Positions 1 through 7,606 of a stretch of DNA of 64,000 nucleotides are shown here, piece by piece. Made by a program: the position numbers and the translations under genes. How positions within the stretch are numbered: the stretch's first letter is position 1; each line of letters begins with the position of its first letter. The notes beneath the pieces are model-generated. The model saw only the letters and a list, made by a program, of their open reading frames with translations. It made no database searches and was not told the DNA's origin. This stretch comes from Bradyrhizobium liaoningense (GTDB lineage Bacteria > Pseudomonadota > Alphaproteobacteria > Rhizobiales > Xanthobacteraceae): NCBI RefSeq assembly GCF_018130825.1, contig NZ_JAFCJS010000011.1:62001-126000 (forward strand). Direction: 5' to 3'.

Positions 1-378
1 GCGGCGCCTTCCGACCGCAATGCCTATCTCGCGGCGCGCCACATCACCGTCGTCTATACCGACAACGAGCGGCTCGACTTCGACCGCCGCCTGGCCGCCA
101 ATGGATTCCACCGCGACATCGCGATCTCGGTGCCGAGCTTTTCCGGCGTGCCTTCGTTCCTGCGCGGCTCGCAGATGCTCGCGAGCATGCCGAGCCTGCT
201 CGCGTCCGGCGTGATGGGCGGCTTCGCGCAAACGCGCATTCCATTGGCGTCGCGCACACGGACGCTGGCCGAGCTGCCGATGTTCATGGTCTGGCACCAG
301 CGCTACCAGAAGGACCCGGCGCATCGCTGGATTCGAAGCCAGCTCGAAACCGTCGCAACGACCGCAGCCGGAGACTGA
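1..378 (+). CDS. LysR-family transcriptional regulator, C-terminal part (5' end outside window)
   Basis: Frame 1 is open from the first base to a TGA at 376-378 and encodes about 125 residues. The end of the protein, with FMVWHQRYQKDPAHRWIRSQL, is the usual tail of the LysR effector-binding domain, in which a hydrophobic strand is followed by W(H)xR and the last helix. The N-terminal winged helix would lie upstream of the window, so the regulated target cannot be inferred. The next gene, pncB, starts 80 bp downstream on the same strand, but nothing shows that they are co-transcribed. Confidence 0.8.
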   Translation, partial: AAPSDRNAYLAARHITVVYTDNERLDFDRRLAANGFHRDIAISVPSFSGVPSFLRGSQMLASMPSLLASGVMGGFAQTRIPLASRTRTLAELPMFMVWHQRYQKDPAHRWIRSQLETVATTAAGD

Positions 379-458
379 GCTCCCGCTCCGAATTCGCGGA
401 AGCCTGCCCCTCGCGGAACCCACTGGTTGCCTCGCGATGGGCACGCTAGAATTGCCCC

Positions 459-1763
459 ATGACAGTGACCGACATTGCGAGCCGGACCTACAATCACAGC
501 TGGCGGCTGGATCCCATCATCCGCAGCCTGCTTGATACCGACTTCTACAAGCTATTGATGTTGCAGATGATTCGGGAAGATTACCCGGATCAGCGGGTGA
601 CCTTCTCGGTCATCAACCGCTCGCGCCATGTGCGGCTCGCCGAGATCATCGACGAGGGCGAGCTGCGCGCCCAGCTCGACCACGCCCGCACCATCCGCTT
701 CACCAAGAAAGAGCTGATCTGGCTGGCCGGTAACACGTTCTACGGCAAGACCCACATGTTCTCGGCGGATTTCATCCGCTGGCTCGCCGAATTCCGCCTT
801 CCCGAGTACGAGTTGCGCAAGGTCGACGGCCAATACGAATTGCACTTCCACGGACCGTGGACCCACACCTCGATGTGGGAGATTCCGGCGCTCGCGATCC
901 TGAACGAGCTGCGCTCGCGCGCGGCGATGAAGGGCCGCGGCCGCTTCGAGCTCGACGTGCTCTATGCCCGCGCCAAGGCCAAGCTGTGGACCAAGGTCGA
1001 GCGGCTGCGCAAGCTGGAGAACTTGCGGCTCTCCGACTTCGGCACCCGCCGCCGCCACGGCTTCCTCTGGCAGCGCTGGTGCGTCGAGGCGGTGAAGGAA
1101 GGCCTCGGGCCCTCTTTCATCGGCACGTCCAATGTGCTGCTCGCGATGGACAACGATCTCGAAGCGATCGGCACCAACGCGCATGAGCTGCCGATGGTCG
1201 CCGCTGCGCTCGCCAAGGACGACGAGGAGTTGCGCTGGGCGCCCTATCGCATCCTCGACCAGTGGCGGCAGACCTATGGCGGCAACCTGCTGATCGCGCT
1301 GCCCGATGCCTTCGGCACCAAGGCTTTCCTGCGCGATGCGCCGGAATGGGTCGCCGACTGGACCGGCTTCCGCCCCGACAGCGCGCCGCCGATCCAGGCC
1401 GGCGAGGAGATCATCGCCTGGTGGGAGAAGAAGGGCCGCAACCCAAGGGACAAGCTGCTCGTCTTTTCCGACGCGATGGATGTCGGCTCGATCGAGGAGA
1501 CCTATCACCATTTCACCGGCCGGGTGCGGCTCTCCTTCGGCTGGGGCACCAATCTCACCAACGACTTCGTCGGCTGCACCCCGGACGGCTCGTTCGATCT
1601 CGATCCGATCTCGCTGGTCTGCAAGGTGTCCTCGGTCGACGGCCATCCGGCCGTCAAGCTCTCCGACAATCCGGAGAAGGCAACCGGCCTGCCCTCGGAG
1701 ATCGAGCGTTATCTGCGCGTGTTCGGCGACGCCGGCCGCGTACGCAAGCCGGTGCTGGTCTAG
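459..1763 (+). CDS. pncB: nicotinate phosphoribosyltransferase
   Basis: The 434-residue product has the family's usual length. The N-terminal LLDTDFYKLLMLQMI segment, the central WxRWCVEAVKEGLGPSFIGTSNVLLA block and the C-terminal FGWGTNLTND phosphate-binding segment are characteristic of PncB. The enzyme joins nicotinate to PRPP, with ATP hydrolysis, to give nicotinate mononucleotide in the Preiss-Handler NAD salvage route in the cytosol. The ATG at 459 gives the full conserved N terminus. The gene appears monocistronic, with 238 bp before the next start. An antisense frame of 418 codons covers the gene but has no family features and is treated as a shadow. Confidence 0.95.
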   Translation: MTVTDIASRTYNHSWRLDPIIRSLLDTDFYKLLMLQMIREDYPDQRVTFSVINRSRHVRLAEIIDEGELRAQLDHARTIRFTKKELIWLAGNTFYGKTHMFSADFIRWLAEFRLPEYELRKVDGQYELHFHGPWTHTSMWEIPALAILNELRSRAAMKGRGRFELDVLYARAKAKLWTKVERLRKLENLRLSDFGTRRRHGFLWQRWCVEAVKEGLGPSFIGTSNVLLAMDNDLEAIGTNAHELPMVAAALAKDDEELRWAPYRILDQWRQTYGGNLLIALPDAFGTKAFLRDAPEWVADWTGFRPDSAPPIQAGEEIIAWWEKKGRNPRDKLLVFSDAMDVGSIEETYHHFTGRVRLSFGWGTNLTNDFVGCTPDGSFDLDPISLVCKVSSVDGHPAVKLSDNPEKATGLPSEIERYLRVFGDAGRVRKPVLV

Positions 1764-2001
1764 CAATTCTCTCGATCGGGTAAACCGCAGACGACGAATG
1801 CGCGGCATTGGCTCGCCGACACCGCGTCAGTTCCGCTTTCTCGGCATTTGAAGCGATCTCCGTCCATCCACTTCACGACGTCTTCACCCTGCGATGCGGT
1901 CCTGCGCTGTTTTCAGCCGGGGTTAAGCAACCTTCTCCTCTACTTGGCGTTGCAGGCGCAACGCTCCACTGGGGGTCGTTGAGCGATTTGGGGAACGCAG
2001 G

Positions 2002-3315
2002 GTGTTTCGCAGAACAGCGTCGTCGATGAAGGGGCGCAGCTTCCTTCACGTCATCAAGCTCGTCTCGCCTTTCGTGATGGTCGTTGTGCTCCAGGCGACA
2101 ATTGCGGGATTCAGCCTCGAGGTGATGTCATCGGTCCGCGCCTATGTCGCGGGCGAAGCGCTATGGTCGCGCTCGCAGAAGAACGCGGTCTATTTCCTCA
2201 ATCTCTATCTGCATTCGGGCGAGCCGCGCCAGTTCGCGCAATATCAGGCCTCGCTCGCCGTTCCCATCGGCGACGAGTTCGCACGCTGGGCGCTCGAGCG
2301 CGATCCGGTCGACGTCGAGGCCGCCCGCATCGGCTTCCTGCAAGGCGGCAACCATCCTGATGACGTTCCGGGATTGATCTGGCTGTTTCGCTACTTCAAT
2401 GGCGTCAGCTTTCTCCAGGAAGCGATCCGCGAGTGGGCCGCCACCGATCCCATGCTGCTGGAGCTGAGCGTCTTCGGCGAGGTCATCCGGTCCGAACTGG
2501 CGAAGGGGCCCGTTCAGGACAACGGCCGCCTGCAATTCCTGTCGGCGCGGCTCTCGGAGCTCAACACCCAATTCACGGTGCATGCCAAGCGCTTCTCCAC
2601 TGTGCTCGGCGAAGGCTCCCGCGCCATCAAGGTGACGCTCACCTGCATCAACATCGCGACCGCCGCGACCCTGATCCTGCTCCTGATCTGGCACACGCGA
2701 CGACTGGTGCTGCAACGACAGGCCTTCGAAGATGCACTCCATGCCGAGAAGGAGCGCCTCGCCTGGCAGGCATCGCACGACTGGCTGACAGGCCTTTCCA
2801 ACCGCCGCGCCTTCGAGGCGCGCCTGCAGGGCGAGTTGGACAAGGTCGCGGCAGGTCCGCTGGGGCTGATCCTGCTCGACCTCGACCAGTTCAAGAACGT
2901 CAACGACAGCTGCGGCCATCTCGCGGGCGACCGCCTGCTCTGCCAGGTCTCCGGCCTCCTGCAACAGGACCGGCGGCCGCACGATTTGGTGGCCCGGCTC
3001 GGCGGCGACGAGTTCGGCCTGATCCTGCCGCAGTGCTCGCCGTCGAACACCGTCGATATCGCCGAACGCCTGCGGCGATCGCTCGAGCTGTTCAACTTCG
3101 CCTGGGACGATCGCTGCTTCGCGGTGACGGCCAGCGTCGGCGTCACCTGCATCGCCGACCGGGATACCACGCTCGAGGAGGCGATGCGCCGTGCGGATGC
3201 CGCCTGCTACCGCGCCAAGGAAAAGGGCCGCAACCGGGTTCAGGTCGACAGCGTGAGACCGGACGTCGTCGTCGTTGCAGCCCGGGCGCGCGAGGCCGTC
3301 GCGGCACGAGGTTGA
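2002..3315 (+). CDS. membrane-anchored diguanylate cyclase (GGDEF)
   Basis: The 437-residue protein starts with GTG at 2002; an ATG eight codons later (2026) is the alternative. Hydrophobic segments near residues 18-38 and 218-235 flank a periplasmic region of about 180 residues with no recognised sensor fold. A short linker leads into a GGDEF domain over roughly residues 255-430. It contains DWLTGLSNRRAFE, the metal-binding LLDLDQFKNVND stretch and an intact LGGDEFG active-site loop near residue 333, so catalysis (2 GTP to c-di-GMP) is expected. No EAL domain is present, and no clear RxxD inhibitory site was noted before GGDEF. The gene is flanked by intergenic spaces on both sides. The ligand and the cellular output are unknown. 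Confidence 0.88.
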   Translation: MFRRTASSMKGRSFLHVIKLVSPFVMVVVLQATIAGFSLEVMSSVRAYVAGEALWSRSQKNAVYFLNLYLHSGEPRQFAQYQASLAVPIGDEFARWALERDPVDVEAARIGFLQGGNHPDDVPGLIWLFRYFNGVSFLQEAIREWAATDPMLLELSVFGEVIRSELAKGPVQDNGRLQFLSARLSELNTQFTVHAKRFSTVLGEGSRAIKVTLTCINIATAATLILLLIWHTRRLVLQRQAFEDALHAEKERLAWQASHDWLTGLSNRRAFEARLQGELDKVAAGPLGLILLDLDQFKNVNDSCGHLAGDRLLCQVSGLLQQDRRPHDLVARLGGDEFGLILPQCSPSNTVDIAERLRRSLELFNFAWDDRCFAVTASVGVTCIADRDTTLEEAMRRADAACYRAKEKGRNRVQVDSVRPDVVVVAARAREAVAARG

Positions 3316-3627
3316 AGGCCGCCCGCGAGCCGCTGCATCTCGTCAGGCACGAGGACCCGCCGCTCGGACACGTGAGATCAGGCCGAGTGCGTTCCAAGCC
3401 ATACGTAATGGCGCCCTGATCAGGCCTGGCATGAGGGGCAAACGCTGCGGGACGGCCCCGTTGTGGCGCCCTGGCCACATTTTTCCGGAAAGGTCGCCTC
3501 TTTCGCATTTCGACACATCGCTTTGCGCGCTGGTCCAAGAAGGCCGGGATCTCCACCACTAAGCATGGCAACTGCCCAGCGTTGCGGCCGGATTCCGTCC
3601 GACCCGAACGATAAAAGGAATTCGCAG
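3316..3627. other. intergenic region between GGDEF gene and autotransporter
   Basis: This 312-bp stretch holds no convincing gene. A frame continuous with the autotransporter opens at a GTG at 3463, but the residues it would add (arginine- and proline-rich) do not resemble a signal sequence and no ribosome-binding site precedes it. The promoter of the autotransporter presumably lies here; I could not pick a clear -35/-10 pair. Confidence 0.5.
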
Positions 3628-6297
3628 GTGCCTTGGAATGCTTCGTTCACCCCACCGGATGTCCCTCGCGCGAAGGCGTATCGGCGGCCTGCGTTTCTTG
3701 TGAGCACCGCAATCAGTGCTCTTGCCACGGCTAGCACGCTGACCTGGTTTACCGCCCCCGCTGCAGCGGCCTGTGTGATTAGCGGAAGCGGTTCTCAGAC
3801 GACGCTTCAGTCAGGCGATTCGATCACCTGCACCGGGGCGGGCAACACCCAGGTCAAGACGGCACCCGTGGTCAGCGGTGTGACCGTCAACATCGGCGAC
3901 GGCACCGCGACGTCCCTGAACGATCCCACCTTTGCGAGCATTGTCTTCGAAGCGGCATCAAATAGCGCCATCAAGGTCTTCAACAACGCAACGGTTACGT
4001 CCGCCAACAGCGACGGCATCGCAGTGATCGGCGGTGGCGGCAATACCATCACCGTGGACGCCGGCGCTATCGTTGGGTCATCGAGCCTCGGCACGTCGGG
4101 GCTAGCTCTGGCCAATTCGAGCAACAACGTCATCGCAATCGGAGGTACGGTCGGAAACGGCTTTACCGGAGCCATCGGCATCAGCATCGGCGCCGGGTCG
4201 GCGAATAATCAGGCGAGTATCCTGTCGAGCGGCTTTGTCCATGCCATCAATGTCGCGGCCGTCGATCTCAGCGGCGCAGCCGACGGCAATATCATCAACA
4301 ATGCCGGCACGATATCGAGTGCCTCGGGCACGGCAATCATCGGCTCGGCCAATCAGGACACCATCATCAACTCAGGCACGATCAGCAGCGGTGGCGTCAG
4401 CACGGCTGCCGACCTCAAGGGAGGCAACGACGTGTTCGAGATGCGTGCCGGATCGGGCATCACCGGGTGGGTCCTGGGCGGCAGCGGAACGGACACGCTC
4501 CGCTTGGGCGGGGCCACCAACGCAGCGTTCAATCTCAGCATATTCGGCTCGGCCGGTCAGTTCCGGGAATTCGAGGCGCTGGAAAAGACCGGCAGCTCCA
4601 CCTGGACACTGACCGGCTCGACGACGGACACAGCGATCATGAACGTCCAGGCCGGTACCCTCATCGTCGACGGCGCAATGCCTAATGTTGTGACGACGGT
4701 CAGCAGCGGCGGCACCCTTGGCGGCAACGGCAATGTTGGCGATCTCGTCGTGCTGTCGGGCGGCAGGGTCGCACCCGGCAATTTCGGTTCGCTCACGAGC
4801 TACGGCAATGCCACATTCAACGCCGGTTCGACCTATGCGATCTCGGTCAACGCGGCCGGACAATCCGACAAGATCGCTGCGGTGACCGCGACGCTGAGCG
4901 GCGGCACGGTCGCCGTCACCACGCTTGCGGGCGCTTACGGCGCATCGACGCAATATACGATCCTGACCACGACGACCGGCCTCACCGGCGCTTTCTCCGG
5001 CGTGACGCTCAGCGGATACAATCCACAGTTCTTCACCTCCGCTCTCAGCTATGACGGGTTCGCCGTCCTCCTGACGCTCAACTACAATGACGCTGCGTTC
5101 CTCTCCCTGGCCCAGACGCAGAACCAGAAGGCCGTGGCTGGCGCGCTGAGCGCGTTCGGCCCGAACCTGCCTTTCCTGTCCTCGTTCGCGGGTCTCAGCG
5201 ATGCGCAGCTTCGTTACAATCTGGACCAGCTCTCAGGGGAAGCTGCGACCGGCGCACGACAGGGTGCCTTCCAGTTCACGGGCCAGTTCCTCGGCCTGAT
5301 GCTCGATCCATTCGTCGATGGCCGCGGCAGCGGCCTCGTCGATGCGGGCGGCACGGCATTCGGCTTCAGCCCCGAGCGTCCCGCACTGCCGGAAGCCGTT
5401 GCCCTCGCCTACAACAAGGCCTTGGGCATGCCGGCCGCGAAAGCGCCGGCCTTTGCCGAGCGCTGGTCGGCCTGGGGCACCGCGTTCGGCGGCACCAACC
5501 GCACTAGCGGCGATCCCGTTGTGATCGGCAGCCACGACCTCAACGCGCGCGCCGGCGGCGTCGCGGCCGGCGCCGATTATCATTTCAGCCGCGACGCGCT
5601 GGTCGGCTTCGCGCTCTCGGGTGGCGGCACCAAATGGGACCTCGCGCAGGCGATCGGCGGCGGCAAGAGCGAGGCGATGCAGGCCGGCGTCTACACCGCC
5701 GTACGCAACGGGCCGGCCTATTTCGCTGCCTCTCTCGCCGTGGCCAATCATTGGATGTCGACCGATCGGCTCGCACCGTTCGGCAATCAGCTCACCGCGA
5801 AGTTCGACGCACAAACCGTCGGTGGCCGCATCGAGGGCGGCTATCGCTTCGCCACGCCGATCGGCGGCTTCACGCCATACGCTGCAGCGCAGGCGCAGGC
5901 TTTTCGCATGCCGACTTACACCGAGACTGATCCGGCCGGCAGCGGCTTCGGTCTGACCTATCAGGGACGCACCGCCTCCGACACACGGAGCGAGGTTGGC
6001 GCGCGTTTCGATCGCGCGACACTGGTCGCGCCGAATGCGGTCCTCACGTTGCGCGGTCGCGCGGCCTGGGCGCATGATTGGGTCAGCGATCCGACGCTCG
6101 TCGCTGCATTCCAGGCGCTACCTGGCGCGAGCTTCATCGTCAATGGCGCGACGCCGGCAAAAGACGCCGCACTCGCGTCCGCCGGTGCCGAGTTGAAGTT
6201 TTCGAACGGCGTCACGCTATCCGCCAAGTTCGACGGCGAGTTCGCGGCGCGCAGCACGACCTACTCCGGCACTGCGAGCCTGCGATACGCCTGGTAG
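3628..6297 (+). CDS. autotransporter with beta-helical passenger and C-terminal outer-membrane barrel
   Basis: I chose the GTG at 3628 because AAAGGAA ends 7 bp upstream and the product then begins with a plausible extended signal peptide (AFLVSTAISALATASTLTWF, ending in PAAAA). The 889-residue protein has a passenger of about 550 residues rich in G, N, S, T and A, with the short repeated turns typical of a right-handed beta-helix (for example NIINNAGTISS and TIINSGTISSG). An autotransporter barrel of about 270 residues follows, beginning near ERWSAWGTAFGG. The last residues, TASLRYAW, end in an aromatic residue as expected for BamA recognition. This is a type Va secretion architecture. Passenger function is unknown; adhesion or surface interaction is the usual role but is not shown here. 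The gene converges on the TetR gene with a 10-bp gap. Confidence 0.88.
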   Translation: MPWNASFTPPDVPRAKAYRRPAFLVSTAISALATASTLTWFTAPAAAACVISGSGSQTTLQSGDSITCTGAGNTQVKTAPVVSGVTVNIGDGTATSLNDPTFASIVFEAASNSAIKVFNNATVTSANSDGIAVIGGGGNTITVDAGAIVGSSSLGTSGLALANSSNNVIAIGGTVGNGFTGAIGISIGAGSANNQASILSSGFVHAINVAAVDLSGAADGNIINNAGTISSASGTAIIGSANQDTIINSGTISSGGVSTAADLKGGNDVFEMRAGSGITGWVLGGSGTDTLRLGGATNAAFNLSIFGSAGQFREFEALEKTGSSTWTLTGSTTDTAIMNVQAGTLIVDGAMPNVVTTVSSGGTLGGNGNVGDLVVLSGGRVAPGNFGSLTSYGNATFNAGSTYAISVNAAGQSDKIAAVTATLSGGTVAVTTLAGAYGASTQYTILTTTTGLTGAFSGVTLSGYNPQFFTSALSYDGFAVLLTLNYNDAAFLSLAQTQNQKAVAGALSAFGPNLPFLSSFAGLSDAQLRYNLDQLSGEAATGARQGAFQFTGQFLGLMLDPFVDGRGSGLVDAGGTAFGFSPERPALPEAVALAYNKALGMPAAKAPAFAERWSAWGTAFGGTNRTSGDPVVIGSHDLNARAGGVAAGADYHFSRDALVGFALSGGGTKWDLAQAIGGGKSEAMQAGVYTAVRNGPAYFAASLAVANHWMSTDRLAPFGNQLTAKFDAQTVGGRIEGGYRFATPIGGFTPYAAAQAQAFRMPTYTETDPAGSGFGLTYQGRTASDTRSEVGARFDRATLVAPNAVLTLRGRAAWAHDWVSDPTLVAAFQALPGASFIVNGATPAKDAALASAGAELKFSNGVTLSAKFDGEFAARSTTYSGTASLRYAW

Positions 6298-6307
6298 GGG
6301 CGGCGCC

Positions 6308-6943
6308 TCATCGAGATTGCCGTGCGCCGACCGGCCGAATTCCGAGACCGGCCAGATGCGCGTCGATGAACTGTTCGATCTGCTGGCGCAGCATCTGGGG
6401 CGGCACGGCCACCATGCGCTCCTCGAGGCCGAGCGAGATGATGCCGTGCACCGCGGAGAACAGGGTGCGCGACAGCAGCGCGATCTTCACGTCGTCCGCA
6501 TCCGGTAGCACCCGCACCAGGGGCGCGTGCATCAGCGCGAAGGCGTCCATCACCATCTGAAGGATGTCGTCGGGATAGGGGCGGTCGTCCTCCATCCGGT
6601 GCTCGAACAGCGACCGCAGCAGATTGGCGTGCTCGGCAAAGAATTCGAGATAGGTCTCGGCAAGCCCGTAGAGCTGGCGAATGGGATCCTCGGCCGGAAC
6701 CCCGCGCAGCCGGGCCGTGAGCGCCTGAACGGTCTCCCGGTTAACGGTCAGGATCACCCCGTCGAAGTCGCCGAACTCGTTATAGACGCTGCCGACCGAG
6801 CAGCCGGCGGCCTCCGCGACGTCCCGAACCTTGAGTGATCTCAAGCCCTTAGAGGCAATTATGCCACGGGCGATCTCGAGGATCTGGACGCGGCGCCGAT
6901 TTTTTTTCTGGTCCCGCAGCGATTCTTCTTGAACATTGTTCAT
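6308..6943 (-). CDS. TetR/AcrR-family transcriptional repressor
   Basis: A long frame extends upstream, but the ATG at 6943 gives a standard 211-residue TetR protein. The N-terminal helix-turn-helix spans about residues 20-65 and includes LKVRDVAEAAGCSVGSVYNEFGD, whose Y-x-x-F recognition helix is typical of the family. The C-terminal ligand and dimerisation domain is about 140 residues. The start codon abuts a perfect 13-bp palindrome, and a second copy lies 30 bp further upstream. This arrangement strongly suggests autorepression and control of the divergent gene at 6995. The effector is unknown. A phospholipid acyltransferase/acyl-ACP synthetase gene lies 0.6 kb away beyond the divergent gene, so a fatty-acyl or membrane-stress ligand is a reasonable guess. 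Confidence 0.9.
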   Translation of the reverse strand: MNNVQEESLRDQKKNRRRVQILEIARGIIASKGLRSLKVRDVAEAAGCSVGSVYNEFGDFDGVILTVNRETVQALTARLRGVPAEDPIRQLYGLAETYLEFFAEHANLLRSLFEHRMEDDRPYPDDILQMVMDAFALMHAPLVRVLPDADDVKIALLSRTLFSAVHGIISLGLEERMVAVPPQMLRQQIEQFIDAHLAGLGIRPVGARQSR

Positions 6944-6972
6944 TTTCAAGCTACCAATGTGAACATTGTTCA
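6930..6972. promoter_or_regulatory. two 13-bp palindromes, probable TetR operators
   Basis: TGAACATTGTTCA occurs at 6930-6942 and again at 6960-6972. Each copy is a perfect inverted repeat around one central base, and the copies are exactly 30 bp apart, about three helical turns. The first covers codons 1-5 of the TetR gene and ends at its ATG; the second lies 22 bp before the start of the divergent small gene. Position and symmetry fit a TetR operator pair controlling both transcripts. Confidence 0.75.
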
Positions 6973-6994
6973 ACTTAACCCGGAGACCTGCAAA

Positions 6995-7252
6995 ATGCAA
7001 ACCCTCGCTGTTGATATCGCCGCCACCTTCGTCGATGACGCCGCAGCCCTCGTGACCGGCCTCGGCCGGGCTGCCCTCAAGTTCGTGATGGCGCCGATCG
7101 ATCGCATCGCCAATGCCTGCGACATTGCCGGCGTGCTCGCCGAGCGGCGCGCGACCTTCCGGATGTGGCGGGCCAACCGTGGCCGCGACGGCCGCCGGTT
7201 CAGCCTGCTTGGCCGCCTGTCGCCCTTTCGCCATCTCGCCCATCTCACCTAG
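6995..7252 (+). CDS. small conserved-looking protein of unknown function, divergent from tetR
   Basis: The 85-residue protein starts at the ATG at 6995, with GGAG (6982-6985) as ribosome-binding site. It has an amphipathic N-terminal half (LAVDIAATFVDDAAALVTGLGRAALKFV) and an arginine-rich C-terminal half (RRATFRMWRANRGRDGRRF). I do not recognise a named domain and see no signal peptide or clear membrane span. It is transcribed divergently from the TetR gene and shares the palindrome pair, so it is probably the immediate target of that repressor. The large acyltransferase gene follows 354 bp downstream on the same strand and may or may not be co-transcribed. Confidence 0.7.
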   Translation: MQTLAVDIAATFVDDAAALVTGLGRAALKFVMAPIDRIANACDIAGVLAERRATFRMWRANRGRDGRRFSLLGRLSPFRHLAHLT

Positions 7253-7606
7253 ACGCGCCCCGCGAAACGGCTCGAATGCAAGGAAAGGCCGCAATGAAGG
7301 GCTTACCATTTGCCGACATTCGCAGCCGATGTCGCGGGCCTCACCGGTGCGGTTCAGTTTTTGCTCACGGCCCGTCGCATATCCCGGTCGGAGCGGCCCT
7401 TCCGCCCAAAGCTGACGCGGCCGCGTCAGGAAATTTGCGAACCAAACAAGACCATTTGGAGACCAACAGGATCAGAGGGACCAGGGGGACAGAGCAGACC
7501 GACGACAACAGCCACTCTGCAATCGTTCGTCCCATGCCCTTCCGGTCGTGACACTTTCACCGCCAACGTATCAACCTCAGGCTGCCTTTCCAAAACAGGA
7601 CTAGTC
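7253..7606. other. intergenic region with an 18-bp perfect palindrome
   Basis: No gene is evident in these 354 bp. An uninterrupted perfect palindrome, CTGACGCGGCCGCGTCAG, sits at 7412-7429. It could be an operator for the downstream acyltransferase gene or a cruciform or termination element; no T-run follows it. The frame of the downstream gene runs open through part of this region, but the residues it encodes are not membrane-like and lack a ribosome-binding site. Confidence 0.45.

Noticed and set aside
552..1808. 418-codon minus-strand frame opposite pncB
   Set aside because: Antisense shadow of a clearly identified enzyme gene.
3463..3627. Upstream start for the autotransporter
   Set aside because: It has no ribosome-binding site and would place 55 non-signal residues before the signal peptide.
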